Source: Erwinia mallotivora (GTDB taxonomy: Bacteria > Pseudomonadota > Gammaproteobacteria > Enterobacterales > Enterobacteriaceae). From it: a DNA stretch of 61,126 nucleotides. Under the pieces are notes generated by a model. It saw only the letters and a program-made list of their open reading frames with translations, was not told where the DNA came from and searched no databases. Each line of letters starts with the position of its first letter. Within the stretch, counting starts at the first letter, position 1. Where the stretch lies: contig NZ_JFHN01000027.1 in the NCBI RefSeq assembly GCF_000590885.1, positions 1 to 61,126 of the forward strand, in the 5' to 3' direction. This document shows, one piece after another, positions 25,484 through 36,136 of this stretch. The position numbers were made by a program, and so were the translations under genes.

Positions 25484-26056
25484 TTAAGGCAGCACTTTAG
25501 CGGAGAGGATCACCACCGGCTTCACCGGTACATTCTGGTAAGGGCCAACGTTCTGCGAAGGAACCTGAGAGATCTTATCCGCAACGTCCTGTCCTTTCAC
25601 GACTTTACCAAATACGGCATAGCCAAAGTCACGCTGACCATGATCGAGGAAAGCGTTATCAGCCACATTAATAAAGAACTGGCTGGTAGCACTGTCCTTG
25701 TCTGCGGTACGCGCCATAGCGATGGTGCCGCGTTTATTCAGCAAACCGTTATCCGCTTCATTTTTGATTGGCGCATTCGTCGTTTTTTGCTGCATATCGG
25801 TGGTAAAGCCACCGCCCTGCACCATAAAACCAGGAATAACGCGGTGGAAGGTGGTGTTGTTATAGAAACCACTATTAACGTAATCGACGAAGTTTTTAAC
25901 CGAAACCGGGGCTTTCTGATTATTAAGCTCAAGCTCAATATTACCGGCAGAGGTAGTCAGGAGCACATGCGTGTCTCCTTTCGCAGCCAGCGCAGAAAAG
26001 GAGAGCGTGGAGAGAGCAAACACGGTAGCAACCGCTGTTAACGTACGTTTTAGCAT
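25484..26056 (-). CDS. ppiA: Periplasmic cyclophilin A
   Basis: Peptidyl-prolyl cis-trans isomerase in the periplasm. The start [16 protein letters not shown] gives 190 residues with a signal peptide cleaved about LA|AKG. The cyclophilin core includes [15 protein letters not shown] and [21 protein letters not shown] precedes the ATG. An upstream 22-residue extension was rejected. Divergent from tsgA across a gap with an FNR/CRP-like site. Confidence 0.97.
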   Translation of the reverse strand: MLKRTLTAVATVFALSTLSFSALAAKGDTHVLLTTSAGNIELELNNQKAPVSVKNFVDYVNSGFYNNTTFHRVIPGFMVQGGGFTTDMQQKTTNAPIKNEADNGLLNKRGTIAMARTADKDSATSQFFINVADNAFLDHGQRDFGYAVFGKVVKGQDVADKISQVPSQNVGPYQNVPVKPVVILSAKVLP

Positions 26057-26192
26057 GAAAAATTCCTTACTAAGGGCGACAAGCCAAAAAAACCACATTG
26101 ATTGTAAAGAGGCCCTTATCAACGCGCCAGCGTTTTACTTTTATTTACCTGCTGAGCCTTAAAAAAGGCCTGATTCCCTCAGCGGAAAAAAG

Positions 26193-26206
26193 TTGATTTA
26201 CATCAC
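26193..26206. promoter_or_regulatory. FNR-like or CRP-like site between ppiA and tsgA
   Basis: TTGATTTACATCAC matches the FNR consensus TTGAT-N4-ATCAA at nine of ten defined positions. Read as a CRP site, it gives GTTGA-N6-TCACA, eight of ten. It sits about 140 bp from both divergent starts. E. coli ppiA is CRP-regulated, so both readings are plausible. Confidence 0.55.
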
Positions 26207-26330
26207 AAATTCAATGCATATGAAACAGAATATTTCATTATTCATTTATGCCGATCACGAAAATCGTTACACTGCCGACGCTTACCGTGGGCGTCCGCCT
26301 CACGATCCTTCAGACTCACAGGCATCCACT

Positions 26331-27515
26331 ATGACTAATCGCGATCGAATTGGGCTTACCTGGATCAGTTTCTTTTCCTACGCACTTACGGGCGCGGTCG
26401 TCATTGTGACTGGCATGGTGCTGGAAAATATTGCTGATTATTTTCACCTGCCAGTCGCGCAGATGAGTAATACCTTTACCTTTCTCAACGCGGGTATCCT
26501 CGCAGCCGTGTTTTTGAATGCCTGGCTGATGGAAATTATTCCCCTTAAACGCCAGCTGATATTTGGCTTTGTCCTGATGGTGCTGGCGGTGCTGGGCCTG
26601 ATGACCAGCCACAGCCTGAGCGTTTTTTCTCTCAGTATGTTCGTGCTGGGCGTGGTCAGTGGCATCACCATGTCGATTGGTACATTCCTGATTACTCATC
26701 TGTATCAGGGACGTCAGCGCGGGTCGCGCCTGCTGTTTACCGATTCCTTTTTCAGTATGGCCGGTACTATTTTCCCTGTCATTGCCGCCGCTCTGCTGGC
26801 GCGCGCGCTGCCGTGGTACTGGGTTTATGTCTGCATCGGGGTGATCTATGTCGCGATCTTTGTGCTGGCACTGTGCTTTGAATTCCCGGTTCTGGGTAAG
26901 CAGGCGGTAACGCAGCAGACGGCGGAAAAAGAAAAATGGGGCGTTGGTGTCCTGCTGCTGTCGGTGGCGGCGCTCTGTTATATCCTGGGACAGCTGGGCT
27001 TTATTGGCTGGGTGCCACAATATGCCACCAAAAATATGGCAATGGACCTGGGCCAGGCAGGTGGGCTGGTCGGCAACTTCTGGACCTCTTACATGATAGG
27101 AATGTGGGCATTCAGTGCCATCCTGCGCTTTTTTGACCCACAGCGCATCGTTACCCTGCTGGCCCTGCTCTCCACCTTATTGATGTACTGGTTTATCAGC
27201 ACCACCGATGCCGCGATGCTGAAGTGGATCATGATAAGCCTGGGTTTTTGTTCCAGTGCTATTTACACCACCATTATTACCCTTGGTTCACTACAAACCC
27301 GGATTTCTTCACCCAAACTGGTGAATTTTATTCTGACATGTGGAACGGTCGGTACGATGCTGACCTTCGTGGTTACCGGTCCGATCGTTGAAAGAGGGGG
27401 CCCGCACGCCGCTCTTTTCACCGCCAACGGCCTCTATGCGGTGGTATTTATCATGTGTCTGCTGCTCGGTTTTGTCAGCAAACACAAGCTGCATGGTAAG
27501 AACGCGGCTCACTAA
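26331..27515 (+). CDS. tsgA: MFS transporter TsgA
   Basis: Major facilitator superfamily membrane protein of 394 residues (E. coli 393) with about twelve transmembrane segments. It starts [19 protein letters not shown]. In Salmonella the gene is linked to selenite response; the transported compound is not known. A 46-residue upstream extension was rejected as non-conserved. In E. coli nirBDC-cysG follow; here a convergent codA does. Confidence 0.94.
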   Translation: MTNRDRIGLTWISFFSYALTGAVVIVTGMVLENIADYFHLPVAQMSNTFTFLNAGILAAVFLNAWLMEIIPLKRQLIFGFVLMVLAVLGLMTSHSLSVFSLSMFVLGVVSGITMSIGTFLITHLYQGRQRGSRLLFTDSFFSMAGTIFPVIAAALLARALPWYWVYVCIGVIYVAIFVLALCFEFPVLGKQAVTQQTAEKEKWGVGVLLLSVAALCYILGQLGFIGWVPQYATKNMAMDLGQAGGLVGNFWTSYMIGMWAFSAILRFFDPQRIVTLLALLSTLLMYWFISTTDAAMLKWIMISLGFCSSAIYTTIITLGSLQTRISSPKLVNFILTCGTVGTMLTFVVTGPIVERGGPHAALFTANGLYAVVFIMCLLLGFVSKHKLHGKNAAH

Positions 27516-27523
27516 AGAGTGAT

Positions 27524-27550
27524 GCGGGCAGGCCACCCTGGTCTGCCCGC
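27524..27550. terminator. Bidirectional terminator between tsgA and codA
   Basis: Perfect 8-bp GC-rich stem GCGGGCAG/CTGCCCGC with an 11-base loop, flanked by further complementary GTGAT and ATCAC, in a 40-bp convergent gap. Confidence 0.7.
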
Positions 27551-27555
27551 AGTCA

Positions 27556-28836
27556 TCACCGTTTGAAATTGATCCGTTCGCTTTCATCAAGATAAATGCG
27601 GGTTTCTGCCGGTTGAGTTTCCGCAATGACTCGTCCATTACGCACTGACCAGCGCACCGGCACCTGACGGCGTAGCGCATCAAAACCGCTCTCGGCGGGG
27701 AGAATGATCAGACTGGCGCGATTGCCGGTCTGAATGCCGTAGTCATTCAGTTGTAGCGTTCTGGCACTGTGAGTAGTAATCAGCTTTATCCCCTCATCCA
27801 ACTGACCATAGCCCATTAACTGACAGACATGCAGCCCCATATGCAGCACCTGTAACATGTTGGCGGTGCCCAGTGGATACCAGGGATCGAAGACATCATC
27901 ATGGCCGAAACAGACGTTAATATCGGCCTCCAGCATCTCTTTCACCCGGGTGATACCGCGGCGTTTAGGATAGGTGTCAAAACGGCCTTGCAGATGAATA
28001 TTCACCAGCGGATTGGCGACGAAATTAATGCCCGCAAGTTTCAGCAGGCGGAACAAGCGTGATGTGTAAGCGCCATTATAGGAGTGCATCGCCGTAGTGT
28101 GGCTGGCGGTGACGCGTGCCCCCATTTTTTCACGTAAGGCCAGCGCAGCGACCGTCTCAACGAACCGCGATTGTTCATCGTCAATCTCATCGCAGTGGAC
28201 ATCCACCATACGCTGATATTTCTGCGCCAGGGCGAAGGTTTTATGTAACGATTCGACGCCATATTCGCGGGTGAACTCAAAATGAGGTATAGCCCCAACC
28301 ACATCGGCACCCAGCTTCAGCGCCTCCTCCAGCAACACCTCACCATCCGGATAGGAGAGAATGCCCTCCTGAGGAAAAGCCACAATCTGGATATCCACCC
28401 ACGGTGCCATCTCCTCTTTTACTTCCAGCATTGCCCGCAGTGCGGTCAGCGTTGGGTCGGAGACATCAACATGCGTGCGGACATACTGGATACCATTCGC
28501 TATCTGCCATTTCAGCGTCTGCCGGGCGCGTTTTTTTACGTCATCATGGCTTAACAGCGCCTTGCGTTCTGCCCAGCGCTCAATGCCTTCAAACAGCGTT
28601 CCCGATTCGTTCCAGGCCGGATCACCCGCGGTTTGCGTGGTATCCAGGTGAATATGTGGTTCGATAAATGGCGGAAATGCCAGACCACCTTCCGCATCCA
28701 GCGCATCATCTGTCGCCGCATTTTGTGGTTGAGGAGAAATTGAGCTGAACACGCCATCGCGAATTCCGATTTGCCAGAGTCCCTCGCGCCACGGCAAACG
28801 AACGTGATTAATCCATTTTAAATTAACAGCCTGCAT
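27556..28836 (-). CDS. codA: Cytosine deaminase
   Basis: Deaminates cytosine to uracil and ammonia for pyrimidine salvage. The start [15 protein letters not shown] gives 426 residues with GAGGAG eight bases upstream. Metal ligands are His61 and His63 ([13 protein letters not shown]), with further His/Asp in [22 protein letters not shown] and [11 protein letters not shown]. The similarity to E. coli CodA is very high. The cytosine permease codB, its operon partner in E. coli, is not adjacent. A perfect palindrome lies just upstream. Confidence 0.96.
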   Translation of the reverse strand: MQAVNLKWINHVRLPWREGLWQIGIRDGVFSSISPQPQNAATDDALDAEGGLAFPPFIEPHIHLDTTQTAGDPAWNESGTLFEGIERWAERKALLSHDDVKKRARQTLKWQIANGIQYVRTHVDVSDPTLTALRAMLEVKEEMAPWVDIQIVAFPQEGILSYPDGEVLLEEALKLGADVVGAIPHFEFTREYGVESLHKTFALAQKYQRMVDVHCDEIDDEQSRFVETVAALALREKMGARVTASHTTAMHSYNGAYTSRLFRLLKLAGINFVANPLVNIHLQGRFDTYPKRRGITRVKEMLEADINVCFGHDDVFDPWYPLGTANMLQVLHMGLHVCQLMGYGQLDEGIKLITTHSARTLQLNDYGIQTGNRASLIILPAESGFDALRRQVPVRWSVRNGRVIAETQPAETRIYLDESERINFKR

Positions 28837-28856
28837 GGAAACGCTCCTCAATATCA

Positions 28857-28879
28857 GTGGTATCTGTTAACCATACCAC
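28857..28879. promoter_or_regulatory. Palindrome upstream of codA
   Basis: Perfect 7-bp inverted repeat GTGGTAT/ATACCAC with a 9-base spacer, ending about 20 bases before the codA ATG. The position fits a repressor operator or leader hairpin. The regulator is unknown. Confidence 0.4.
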
Positions 28880-29077
28880 CGATTTCCGCTGCTGCACGGA
28901 AGATTGCTGCCCCTGAGTCCCTGAACATCTGCCAATGCAGTAGCAACCGCCAGGCAGGCACAACTGGTGGAAGCGGAATCGGGCAAAAAACGCTGTCATA
29001 AACCAACCGCAAGGTTATATATCGCGACGGCATTCTTATCTATACTGATTTTTTACCCGATATCTGAAGGAATTAGC

Positions 29078-29518
29078 ATGAAACGCCTGTGGTTTGCTGT
29101 GTTGCTGACTGGAGTCAGCCAGTTGAGTTGTGCCGCCGCGCTGGACTACTCTGCATTACAAGGGCGCTGGCAGGTTAAGGCCGTGCAGGTTAATGGCGAC
29201 GGCATTCAGGCGGTAGTGGAAAATGACCCTCAGTATATGGGCGCAGAGGTGACTTTCTCTGCGGATAAAATCATCTGGACCAAAGGAACCAAAGATCGGG
29301 CCATCGATCCGGCAATCGATAATTGCACCGGTCAGCCCACTCTGACACCTGCCGACCATAACGATCCTGAGATGGGTTATCGGGTAGTAAATGGATTTAA
29401 TGTGGTATGCGGTAAGCAGCCGTGGGGACCGGGTGCCGTGGTTACCGTACCGGTCAGAAATACCATGACGCTTTACTGGTATGACGGAGCAATTCTGACC
29501 ATGAAAAAGACAAAATAA
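29078..29518 (+). CDS. Secreted protein of unknown function
   Basis: I do not recognise this gene. The product is 146 residues with a clear signal peptide (MKRLWFAVLLTGVSQLSCAA, likely cut near residue 20). A Cys at 18 lies in a poor lipobox. The mature part begins LDYSALQGRWQVKAV, reminiscent of small lipocalin-like barrels, but this is weak. Cys83 and Cys111 could form a disulfide. AAGGA lies 8 bases before the ATG. It stands alone between divergent codA and convergent trpS. Confidence 0.8.
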   Translation: MKRLWFAVLLTGVSQLSCAAALDYSALQGRWQVKAVQVNGDGIQAVVENDPQYMGAEVTFSADKIIWTKGTKDRAIDPAIDNCTGQPTLTPADHNDPEMGYRVVNGFNVVCGKQPWGPGAVVTVPVRNTMTLYWYDGAILTMKKTK

Positions 29519-29545
29519 CCAGAAGCAGAATCTCTCTCCTTCTGG
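29519..29545. terminator. Terminator shared by the secreted-protein gene and trpS
   Basis: Perfect 7-bp stem CCAGAAG/CTTCTGG with a 13-base loop, immediately after the plus-strand stop codon. On the minus strand it is followed by TTATTTTGTC, a good T-tract for ending the damX-trpS transcript. Confidence 0.72.
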
Positions 29546-29558
29546 TCATATCTGGTGG

Positions 29559-30563
29559 TTATGGCTGGGCAACAAATCCCACAGCAGCATAGACTTTGCT
29601 CAGGGTTTCCTGGGCCTGTGCCCGCGCTTTAGCAGCTCCTTCGCGCATCACCTGCTGAAGAAACGCTTCGTCATTACGGTAACGGTGGTAACGTTCCTGT
29701 AACTCCGTCAACATGCCGGAAACCGCTTCCGCCACGGCCCCTTTCAGGTGACCATACATCTGGCCTTCAAACTGTTTCTCCAGCTCCGGAATGCTCTGAC
29801 CCGTCACCCCGGAGAGAATATCCAGCAAATTAGATACGCCAGCCTTCTGCCTGATGTCGTAACGGACCACCGGTGGCTCGTCACCATCTGTCATGGCACG
29901 CTTGATTTTCTTTACCACTGATTTTGGGTCTTCCAGCAGACCAATGACGTTATTACGGTTGTCATCAGACTTGGACATCTTTTTGGTTGGCTCCAGCAGT
30001 GACATGACACGGGCACCGGATTTGGGGATAAACGGCTCAGGAATCTTAAATACCTCACCGTACAGGGCATTAAAGCGTGACGCCACGTCGCGGCTCAGCT
30101 CCAGATGCTGCTTCTGATCTTCGCCAACCGGTACCTGAGTGGTCTGATACAACAAAATATCAGCCGCCATTAACACCGGATAATCAAACAGACCGGCGTT
30201 AATGTTCTCTTCATAGCGCGCTGACTTGTCCTTAAACTGCGTCATGCGGCTCAGCTCACCAAAGTAGGTGTAGCAGTTAAGAACCCAGCTCAGCTGAGCG
30301 TGCTCAGGGACGTGGGACTGAACAAAAATAGTGCTCTTCTCAGGATCGATACCGCAAGCCAGATAGAGCGCCAGCGTGTCCAGCGTCGCCTTGCGCAATG
30401 CAGCCGGGTCCTGACGCACGGTAATCGCGTGTAAATCGACAATGCAGTAAATACAGTCGTAATCATCCTGCATGCTGACCCACTGACGCAGCGCACCCAT
30501 ATAATTACCGATGGTCAGTTCGCCGGAGGGCTGTGCGCCGCTAAATACGATGGGTTTGCTCAT
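29559..30563 (-). CDS. trpS: Tryptophanyl-tRNA synthetase
   Basis: Class Ic synthetase charging tRNA-Trp. Starting at [20 protein letters not shown] gives 334 residues, the E. coli length, with AGGA eight bases upstream. A nearer ATG overlapping the gph stop was rejected because AGG would lie against it with no spacing. TIGN replaces HIGH near residue 17, and KMSKSDDNR near 195 is the second ATP motif. Last gene of the aroK-trpS cluster. Confidence 0.97.
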   Translation of the reverse strand: MSKPIVFSGAQPSGELTIGNYMGALRQWVSMQDDYDCIYCIVDLHAITVRQDPAALRKATLDTLALYLACGIDPEKSTIFVQSHVPEHAQLSWVLNCYTYFGELSRMTQFKDKSARYEENINAGLFDYPVLMAADILLYQTTQVPVGEDQKQHLELSRDVASRFNALYGEVFKIPEPFIPKSGARVMSLLEPTKKMSKSDDNRNNVIGLLEDPKSVVKKIKRAMTDGDEPPVVRYDIRQKAGVSNLLDILSGVTGQSIPELEKQFEGQMYGHLKGAVAEAVSGMLTELQERYHRYRNDEAFLQQVMREGAAKARAQAQETLSKVYAAVGFVAQP

Positions 30564-30568
30564 GAGTT

Positions 30569-31258
30569 TCATCCTGGTAATGACAGCCCGAGTGCGGGCA
30601 ACAAATCGTTAAAATGATCGAGTACAAGGTCCGGCTGCGAACTGGCAATTGGCTCGCCGTAGTTGTAGCCAAAAGTCATGCCCACGCAGGGGCAGCCTGC
30701 CGAGCGGGCAGCGAGAATATCATTGCGGGAATCACCGACAAACAGCAGCTCATGCGGCAACAAGCCAAGTTTACCCAGCACCAGGAATAATGGCGCAGGG
30801 TGTGGTTTCTTTGCCACCACATCATCACCGCCCAAAATCAGCGAGAAGTGGTTTTCAATCCCCAGTGAAATCAGCAGGGGCTGGATAAAGGCGGTTGGCT
30901 TGTTGGTGACTATTGCCAGAGGCAAACCACTGGCAGCGAGCGCTGCAAGGCTTTCCTTCACTTCAGGAAACAACCTGCTGCCCGTTTCAACCGTGCGGGC
31001 GTAATGCTTATCAAACAACGCACGAACTTCACGTAACTGCTCGTCCCCTGGCGGATGCCCAAGCGCCCAGTGCAAAGCGCGCTCCATCATAATATCGGCA
31101 CCATTGCCAATCCAGGTTGCAACCCGCGCAACACCGGCAGCAGGTAAACCAGTATCAGTCAGCGCAGCATCTACCGCACTGGTCAGACCCGGCGCGCTGT
31201 CAACCAGCGTCCCGTCGAGGTCGAAAGCAACTCCGCGAATGTCAGTGAAATGATCCAT
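30569..31258 (-). CDS. gph: Phosphoglycolate phosphatase
   Basis: HAD-family phosphatase that removes 2-phosphoglycolate formed during DNA repair. The product is 229 residues. The nucleophile motif is [10 protein letters not shown] near residue 13, followed by VTNKP near 118, a Lys in VVAKKPHP and GDSRNDI. It lacks a loop of about 20 residues present in the cap of the 252-residue E. coli protein. It overlaps rpe by 17 bases. Confidence 0.95.
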   Translation of the reverse strand: MDHFTDIRGVAFDLDGTLVDSAPGLTSAVDAALTDTGLPAAGVARVATWIGNGADIMMERALHWALGHPPGDEQLREVRALFDKHYARTVETGSRLFPEVKESLAALAASGLPLAIVTNKPTAFIQPLLISLGIENHFSLILGGDDVVAKKPHPAPLFLVLGKLGLLPHELLFVGDSRNDILAARSAGCPCVGMTFGYNYGEPIASSQPDLVLDHFNDLLPALGLSLPG

Positions 31259-31928
31259 GACGTGATTTCTCCAGTTCGGTGCGCATGTCTTCGATTACTT
31301 TTTTGTAATCGGACTGACCAAATATTGCTGAACCGGCGACAAACATATCGGCACCTGCCGCTGCAATCTCAGCAATGTTATCCACTTTAACACCGCCATC
31401 CACCTCCAGACGGATATCGTAGCCGCTGCGGTCGATAAGCTGCCGGGCCTTACGCAGCTTGTCCAGCGTCGCCGGAATAAAAGACTGGCCGCCAAAACCC
31501 GGATTAACGGACATCAGCAGAATCACGTCAATTTTATCCATGACATAATCCAGATAGCTGAGCGACGTCGCCGGGTTGAATACCAGTCCCGCTTTGCATC
31601 CGTGCTCTTTAATCAGTTGTAGCGAACGATCAACATGCTCAGAAGCTTCAGGATGAAAAGTGATATAGCTGGCACCCGCTTTTGCAAAGTCAGGAATCAA
31701 ACGGTCAACCGGCTTCACCATAAGATGCACATCAATCGGGGCAGTAATACCGTAATCACGCAGTGCTTTCAGCACCATCGGCCCCATTGTCAGATTGGGA
31801 ACATAGTGATTATCCATCACGTCGAAATGTACTACGTCACCACCCGCAGCCAGAGCTTTGGCGGTGTCTTCACCCAGGCGGGCAAAGTCAGCAGACAAAA
31901 TTGATGGGGCAAGTAAAAACTGTTTCAT
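31242..31928 (-). CDS. rpe: Ribulose-phosphate 3-epimerase
   Basis: Interconverts ribulose-5-phosphate and xylulose-5-phosphate in the pentose phosphate pathway. The start [19 protein letters not shown] gives 228 residues with GGGAG upstream. The TIM-barrel metal ligands lie in [14 protein letters not shown] and [10 protein letters not shown], with the phosphate loop GGVKVDN. A 23-residue upstream extension was rejected. It overlaps gph. Confidence 0.97.
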   Translation of the reverse strand: MKQFLLAPSILSADFARLGEDTAKALAAGGDVVHFDVMDNHYVPNLTMGPMVLKALRDYGITAPIDVHLMVKPVDRLIPDFAKAGASYITFHPEASEHVDRSLQLIKEHGCKAGLVFNPATSLSYLDYVMDKIDVILLMSVNPGFGGQSFIPATLDKLRKARQLIDRSGYDIRLEVDGGVKVDNIAEIAAAGADMFVAGSAIFGQSDYKKVIEDMRTELEKSRHGSFH

Positions 31929-31983
31929 CCATTTCTCCCAGTTAAGCGCGCCTGTGAAGCCAGGCACGAACTGCATTTGAGGT

Positions 31984-32805
31984 TCAGCCGCCTTCAAACA
32001 GTGCTAACAGCTCCTGAACCTGGGTGCGGCCACTGCCATTGCGACTGATTGAACGCCGGGCCTTAATCTGATGTAGCTGTTGCGCAGCCTGATACCATTC
32101 ACGGGTCATCGGCGTGTCGTGATTGGAAATCAGTACCGGAATGCGGCTTTCTCGCGCCAGTTTCTCCGCCAGCTCGGCCAGATGTTGCTGCTGCCACAAG
32201 CTGAAGCTGTTGGTGTGATAAGAAGTAAAATTCGCCGTAGCCGACAGCGGCGCATAAGGAGGATCGCAGTACACCACCGCCCCTTGCTGCGCCCTGCTCA
32301 GGGTAACATCGTATGATTCACAGACAAAGATTGCACTCTGCGAGCGTTCAGCAAACCAGTAAAGTTCTTCTTCAGGGAAATAAGGCTTGTGATAACGGCC
32401 AAACGGCACGTTGAATTGACCGCTAAGGTTGTAACGACAAAGCCCGTTGTAGCAGTGACGATTGAGATACAAGAACAGCACCGCACGGCGAAAAGCATCG
32501 GTACACTGATTGAACTCTTTCCTGCACAAATAATAGAACTCCGCGTTGTTGCTTTCACGGGTAAAAAGCTCACGGGCACTGACGACAAACTGGTCAACGC
32601 GGGTTTTGACGATGTTATAGAGATTGATCAGGTCACTGTTGATATCGGCCAGCACGTAGCGTGGAAAGCGGGTGTTAAGAAACACCGATCCCGCACCAAC
32701 AAAAGGCTCTATCAGACAGTCTCCTTCAGGCAGGTAACGTTGGATATCATCAAGCAGTGGGAATTTACCCCCTGCCCACTTCAAAAAAGCGCGATTTTTT
32801 TTCAT
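31984..32805 (-). CDS. dam: DNA adenine methylase
   Basis: Methylates adenine in GATC, for mismatch repair strand choice, replication timing and gene regulation. The product is 273 residues (E. coli 278). The SAM-binding motif is FLKWAGGKF near residue 7 with [10 protein letters not shown] near 33, and the catalytic DPPY is at 181-184. The ribosome binding site is weak. It lies between damX and rpe in the usual order. Confidence 0.97.
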   Translation of the reverse strand: MKKNRAFLKWAGGKFPLLDDIQRYLPEGDCLIEPFVGAGSVFLNTRFPRYVLADINSDLINLYNIVKTRVDQFVVSARELFTRESNNAEFYYLCRKEFNQCTDAFRRAVLFLYLNRHCYNGLCRYNLSGQFNVPFGRYHKPYFPEEELYWFAERSQSAIFVCESYDVTLSRAQQGAVVYCDPPYAPLSATANFTSYHTNSFSLWQQQHLAELAEKLARESRIPVLISNHDTPMTREWYQAAQQLHQIKARRSISRNGSGRTQVQELLALFEGG

Positions 32806-32872
32806 GCCGTCGTTTTAGTACAGTTACTCTTCTGGCTGCGGTCATACCAACAGCATATCTGCGCTTTGGATG

Positions 32873-32898
32873 GTCAGGCCCAACCGTTCAGGCCTGAC
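32873..32898. other. Inverted repeat between damX and dam
   Basis: Perfect 8-bp repeat GTCAGGCC/GGCCTGAC with a 10-base loop in the 125-bp damX-dam gap. No T-run follows. It may be an attenuating or processing hairpin in the operon mRNA. Confidence 0.4.
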
Positions 32899-32930
32899 TT
32901 TCATCACTGGCCGAATAAATCCGGCCCCGG

Positions 32931-34004
32931 TTAGTTTGTTGCTTCTTTCCTGACCTGGCTGACTGGTTTCACCCACGGATTTTGCGCCCGAACTTCAGCT
33001 GGCAAAGAGGCAACCGCACGTTTGGCGTCGGCTGGCGTCGCGTATGAACCACTCACTAACACAAACCAGGGTTGACCATTACGCGTGGTTTTATACACGT
33101 GATAGCTGCTCAGATTCTGTTTTTTCGCCCATGCATTCAGTGATTCAGAACGGGAAGCGCTGCTCAGCTGCAAAGTATAGCTCCCTGCGGGCACCGACGT
33201 GGAGGCCGTTTTTGCCGGGCTGGCTGCCGCATGTGGTTTACTCTCTTTCACCGGCTGAGAAACGGCAGGCTTATGAGTGGCAGCCGGTTTGTTCTGATGC
33301 TGAGCCACAGGATGCTGTGATGTTTGCCGCGGCTGGCTGGGGCTGGCCGTCGGCCTGGCACTGGCAGCAGGATGCGAGCCTGGCACTACCGTTGCCGGAG
33401 TGGTCGGCAACGAGCTTCCATTATCCTGAGAACCTTGCGCCGCATTATCAACCTGGCCTTGCTGACTGCTTAAAGCACTGTTGAGATCGCCAGGCAATTC
33501 AACGCGTTGCTGATTGGCTGGCGTCTGCACGGGAGCCGCCTGAGTCGGCGTTGGCGAGACAGCAGGTGCGCTCAGTTCCTGAGGGTTATTGCCAGTTTGC
33601 GGCGACCCGGACTGGCCGCTGATTGATGACGAACCAGAAAGATCGATACTTTTATCGCCGCCATTACCAGACGCGGCAGACGGAGAAGCGGGCTGCTGTG
33701 TAGCTGGCTGGCCACTCATTGAAGACGAAGCGGAGAGATCGATATTTTTATCGCCACCGCTGCCTGAATTCGCTGGCTGGGAAGAGGTCGACTGCTGTGC
33801 AGACTGCGGGTTACTGGTGCCCGTAGTGTTTAAGGCCGAACCAATACCGATGACCAAAAGCAGCAGAACCAGAATACCAATCCCCATCATCATATGCTGA
33901 CGGGAAACGGGCACTTTAGGGGCGGAAGACGCCTTGCGGGACCGCTGTGGACGGCGATCGCTGGTATCTGGTTTTAACTCGTCTTCCGGTTTGAACTCGT
34001 CCAT
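32931..34004 (-). CDS. damX: Cell division protein DamX
   Basis: Bitopic inner-membrane protein recruited to the septal ring. The product is 357 residues (E. coli 428). An N-terminal cytoplasmic part is followed by one transmembrane segment (about 39-57) and a long Pro/Gln/Ser/Ala-rich periplasmic linker. A C-terminal SPOR domain (about 270-350) binds denuded septal peptidoglycan. The linker contains two copies of a GDKxIDLSxSSSxSGQ motif. The shorter length comes from the low-complexity linker. Confidence 0.94.
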   Translation of the reverse strand: MDEFKPEDELKPDTSDRRPQRSRKASSAPKVPVSRQHMMMGIGILVLLLLVIGIGSALNTTGTSNPQSAQQSTSSQPANSGSGGDKNIDLSASSSMSGQPATQQPASPSAASGNGGDKSIDLSGSSSISGQSGSPQTGNNPQELSAPAVSPTPTQAAPVQTPANQQRVELPGDLNSALSSQQGQVDNAAQGSQDNGSSLPTTPATVVPGSHPAASARPTASPSQPRQTSQHPVAQHQNKPAATHKPAVSQPVKESKPHAAASPAKTASTSVPAGSYTLQLSSASRSESLNAWAKKQNLSSYHVYKTTRNGQPWFVLVSGSYATPADAKRAVASLPAEVRAQNPWVKPVSQVRKEATN

Positions 34005-34091
34005 TCAACCTCCTCCAGTAGATCGGATATGCCGCCCCACACCCTGTGAGCAGCGGTTGCTTCATCAATTAAATCCGGGCCACAGACAGCC

Positions 34092-35180
34092 TCAGCTTTG
34101 CTGACAATCGTTAATGGCAGCCAGAACCGTATCATGCCCGACACCGCTTCGCACTTCTGCTTTGCCGATGGCCACGGGCAGAACCAGACGCAGCTCACCT
34201 GCCAGCACTTTTTTATCGCGCATCATATGGGGCAGATATGCTTCTGCTGCCATACTTTCCGGCCCGGTGACAGGTAACCCGGCACGCTGCAACAGCGCAA
34301 TAATCCGCTGCGTCTCATGTGCCCCAAACTGATTCAGGCGCTCTGCGGTGCGGGCCGCCATGACCATACCTGCCGCCACCGCTTCGCCGTGTAACCAGTT
34401 TCCGTAGCCCATGTGTGCTTCAATAGCGTGACCATAAGTGTGGCCAAGATTCAGTAGCGCGCGTTGCCCCATTTCACGTTCATCTGCGGCCACCACCTCT
34501 GCTTTAAGTTCACAGCAACGGCGTATACAGTAAGCCATCGCGTTACTGTCGAGCGCCAGCAACGCGTCAAGATTGTTTTCCAGCCAGTGAAAAAATTCGC
34601 CGTCCAGAATAATGCCGTATTTGATGACCTCTGCCAGCCCTGAAGCCAGCTCACGACGTGGAAGGGTATTCAGACAATTGATGTCGATTACCACCGAAGC
34701 TGGCTGGTAAAACGCACCAATCATGTTCTTGCCAAGAGGATGATTGACGGCAGTCTTGCCGCCAACGGAGGAGTCAACCTGGGACAGCAGCGTGGTGGGA
34801 ACCTGGATAAACCGGACGCCCCGCTGATAGCTGGCAGCAGCAAAACCCGTCAGATCCCCGATGACTCCACCGCCCAGGGCAACCAGCGTGGTATCGCGAC
34901 CGTGTGGTCTTTCCAGCAGCGCGGTGAAAACCTGATCCATTACCGCCAGAGTTTTATACTGTTCGCCATCGGGCAGGACCACCTGATCGACGCGAACGCC
35001 AGCACTTTCCAGTTGCTGACGCAGGGCGTCAAGATAGACAGGTGCCAGCGTCTGGTTAGTGACCAGCATCGCTCTGTCACCCGCCTTCAACGGCCAAAAA
35101 GATGCCGGATCGTTAAACAGTCCGGCAGCAATAGTAATGGGGTAACTACGCTCCCCCAAAGTGACGGTAACCTTCTCCAT
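34092..35180 (-). CDS. aroB: 3-dehydroquinate synthase
   Basis: Second enzyme of the shikimate pathway: converts DAHP to 3-dehydroquinate using NAD+ and a divalent metal. The start [15 protein letters not shown] gives 362 residues as in E. coli, with AAGGTGA upstream. NAD-binding [13 protein letters not shown] is near residue 103 and [17 protein letters not shown] near 140. The metal ligands Glu and two His are in [21 protein letters not shown] and GNWLHGEA. Confidence 0.98.
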   Translation of the reverse strand: MEKVTVTLGERSYPITIAAGLFNDPASFWPLKAGDRAMLVTNQTLAPVYLDALRQQLESAGVRVDQVVLPDGEQYKTLAVMDQVFTALLERPHGRDTTLVALGGGVIGDLTGFAAASYQRGVRFIQVPTTLLSQVDSSVGGKTAVNHPLGKNMIGAFYQPASVVIDINCLNTLPRRELASGLAEVIKYGIILDGEFFHWLENNLDALLALDSNAMAYCIRRCCELKAEVVAADEREMGQRALLNLGHTYGHAIEAHMGYGNWLHGEAVAAGMVMAARTAERLNQFGAHETQRIIALLQRAGLPVTGPESMAAEAYLPHMMRDKKVLAGELRLVLPVAIGKAEVRSGVGHDTVLAAINDCQQS

Positions 35181-35229
35181 GAAGCGTATCACCTTAATGA
35201 CTTTGGCCCGCAGGCGCGGTGAGCCTGAT

Positions 35230-35751
35230 TCAGCTCTTCTCTAACATGTTAATGATTTGATTAGCGACCACTTTCGCACTCTGATCATCGGTGCGAATAG
35301 TGACGTCAGCGATCTCTTCATACAATGGGTTGCGCTCATCTGCCAGCGCTTCCAGCACTTCACGCGGAGGAGAATCCACCTGTAACAAAGGGCGCTTTTT
35401 ATCACGCTGAGTACGTGCCAGTTGCTTTTCGATTGTGGTTTCCAGATAGACCACGACACCACGTGCAGAAAGACGATTACGAGTTTCACGGGATTTTACA
35501 GAACCACCACCGGTGGCCAGCACAATGCCCTGCTTTTCGGTGAGTTCATTGATGATTTTTTCTTCGCGATCGCGAAAGCCTTCTTCGCCTTCGACGTCGA
35601 ACACCCAACCCACATCCGCTCCGGTACGTCGCTCAATTTCTTGATCAGAATCGAAAAATTCCATATTGAGTTGCTGAGCTAACTGACGCCCAATAGTGCT
35701 TTTGCCGGCACCCATAGGCCCAACCAGAAAGATATTGCGTTTCTCTGCCAT
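35230..35751 (-). CDS. aroK: Shikimate kinase I
   Basis: Phosphorylates shikimate at the 3-hydroxyl. The start [19 protein letters not shown] gives 173 residues, identical in length to E. coli AroK. The P-loop is at 11-18, the shikimate-binding Asp is in DSDQEIE, the Arg is in GFRDREEK, and TGGGSV is near 79. The ATG is preceded only by A-rich sequence with no clear Shine-Dalgarno. First gene of the aroK-aroB-damX-dam-rpe-gph-trpS cluster. Confidence 0.97.
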   Translation of the reverse strand: MAEKRNIFLVGPMGAGKSTIGRQLAQQLNMEFFDSDQEIERRTGADVGWVFDVEGEEGFRDREEKIINELTEKQGIVLATGGGSVKSRETRNRLSARGVVVYLETTIEKQLARTQRDKKRPLLQVDSPPREVLEALADERNPLYEEIADVTIRTDDQSAKVVANQIINMLEKS

Positions 35752-36136
35752 TTTTTTGGTATTACTAAGACAATTCGTTAATGATACCCCGTCCAACCGG
35801 ACAGGACATGAACTGAAACCTCATGAGCGATAGTGCGAGAGTCAGACGAAAATTATCTCAACACTGAGGGTGTTTTGGCAACCGATTAAATTGACCTTGC
35901 CCATCGCGCACACGCCAGGCGCGTTTCATTATGTTAATTGCCAGCCCGATATTGCTGCACCGGCTGCGCTGTTTACGCACGATAAAGAGTGGATAAAGTA
36001 CCTCCGCGAAACCAGAACCGTGCTTCAAAATCAAAATCGCTAAACCTTGTAAGCTAATTCCGCTCTTGCGTCAAACGCATATGGTTGCATTCAGCCAAAA
36101 AAGCCACGGGCGACTCAGTTTGTGCCAAAAAAAGCA
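35752..36136. promoter_or_regulatory. hofQ-aroK intergenic region
   Basis: A 385-bp gap between two minus-strand genes. It must contain the aroK promoter. A small dyad GTCC-AACC-GGAC lies about 40 bases upstream of aroK. No convincing -35/-10 pair, ORF or T-tailed terminator for hofQ could be assigned. Confidence 0.4.

Noticed and set aside
30564-30572. Earlier trpS start (ATG overlapping the gph stop)
   Set aside because: The only Shine-Dalgarno-like AGGA abuts that ATG. The next ATG has correct spacing and gives the family-typical N terminus.
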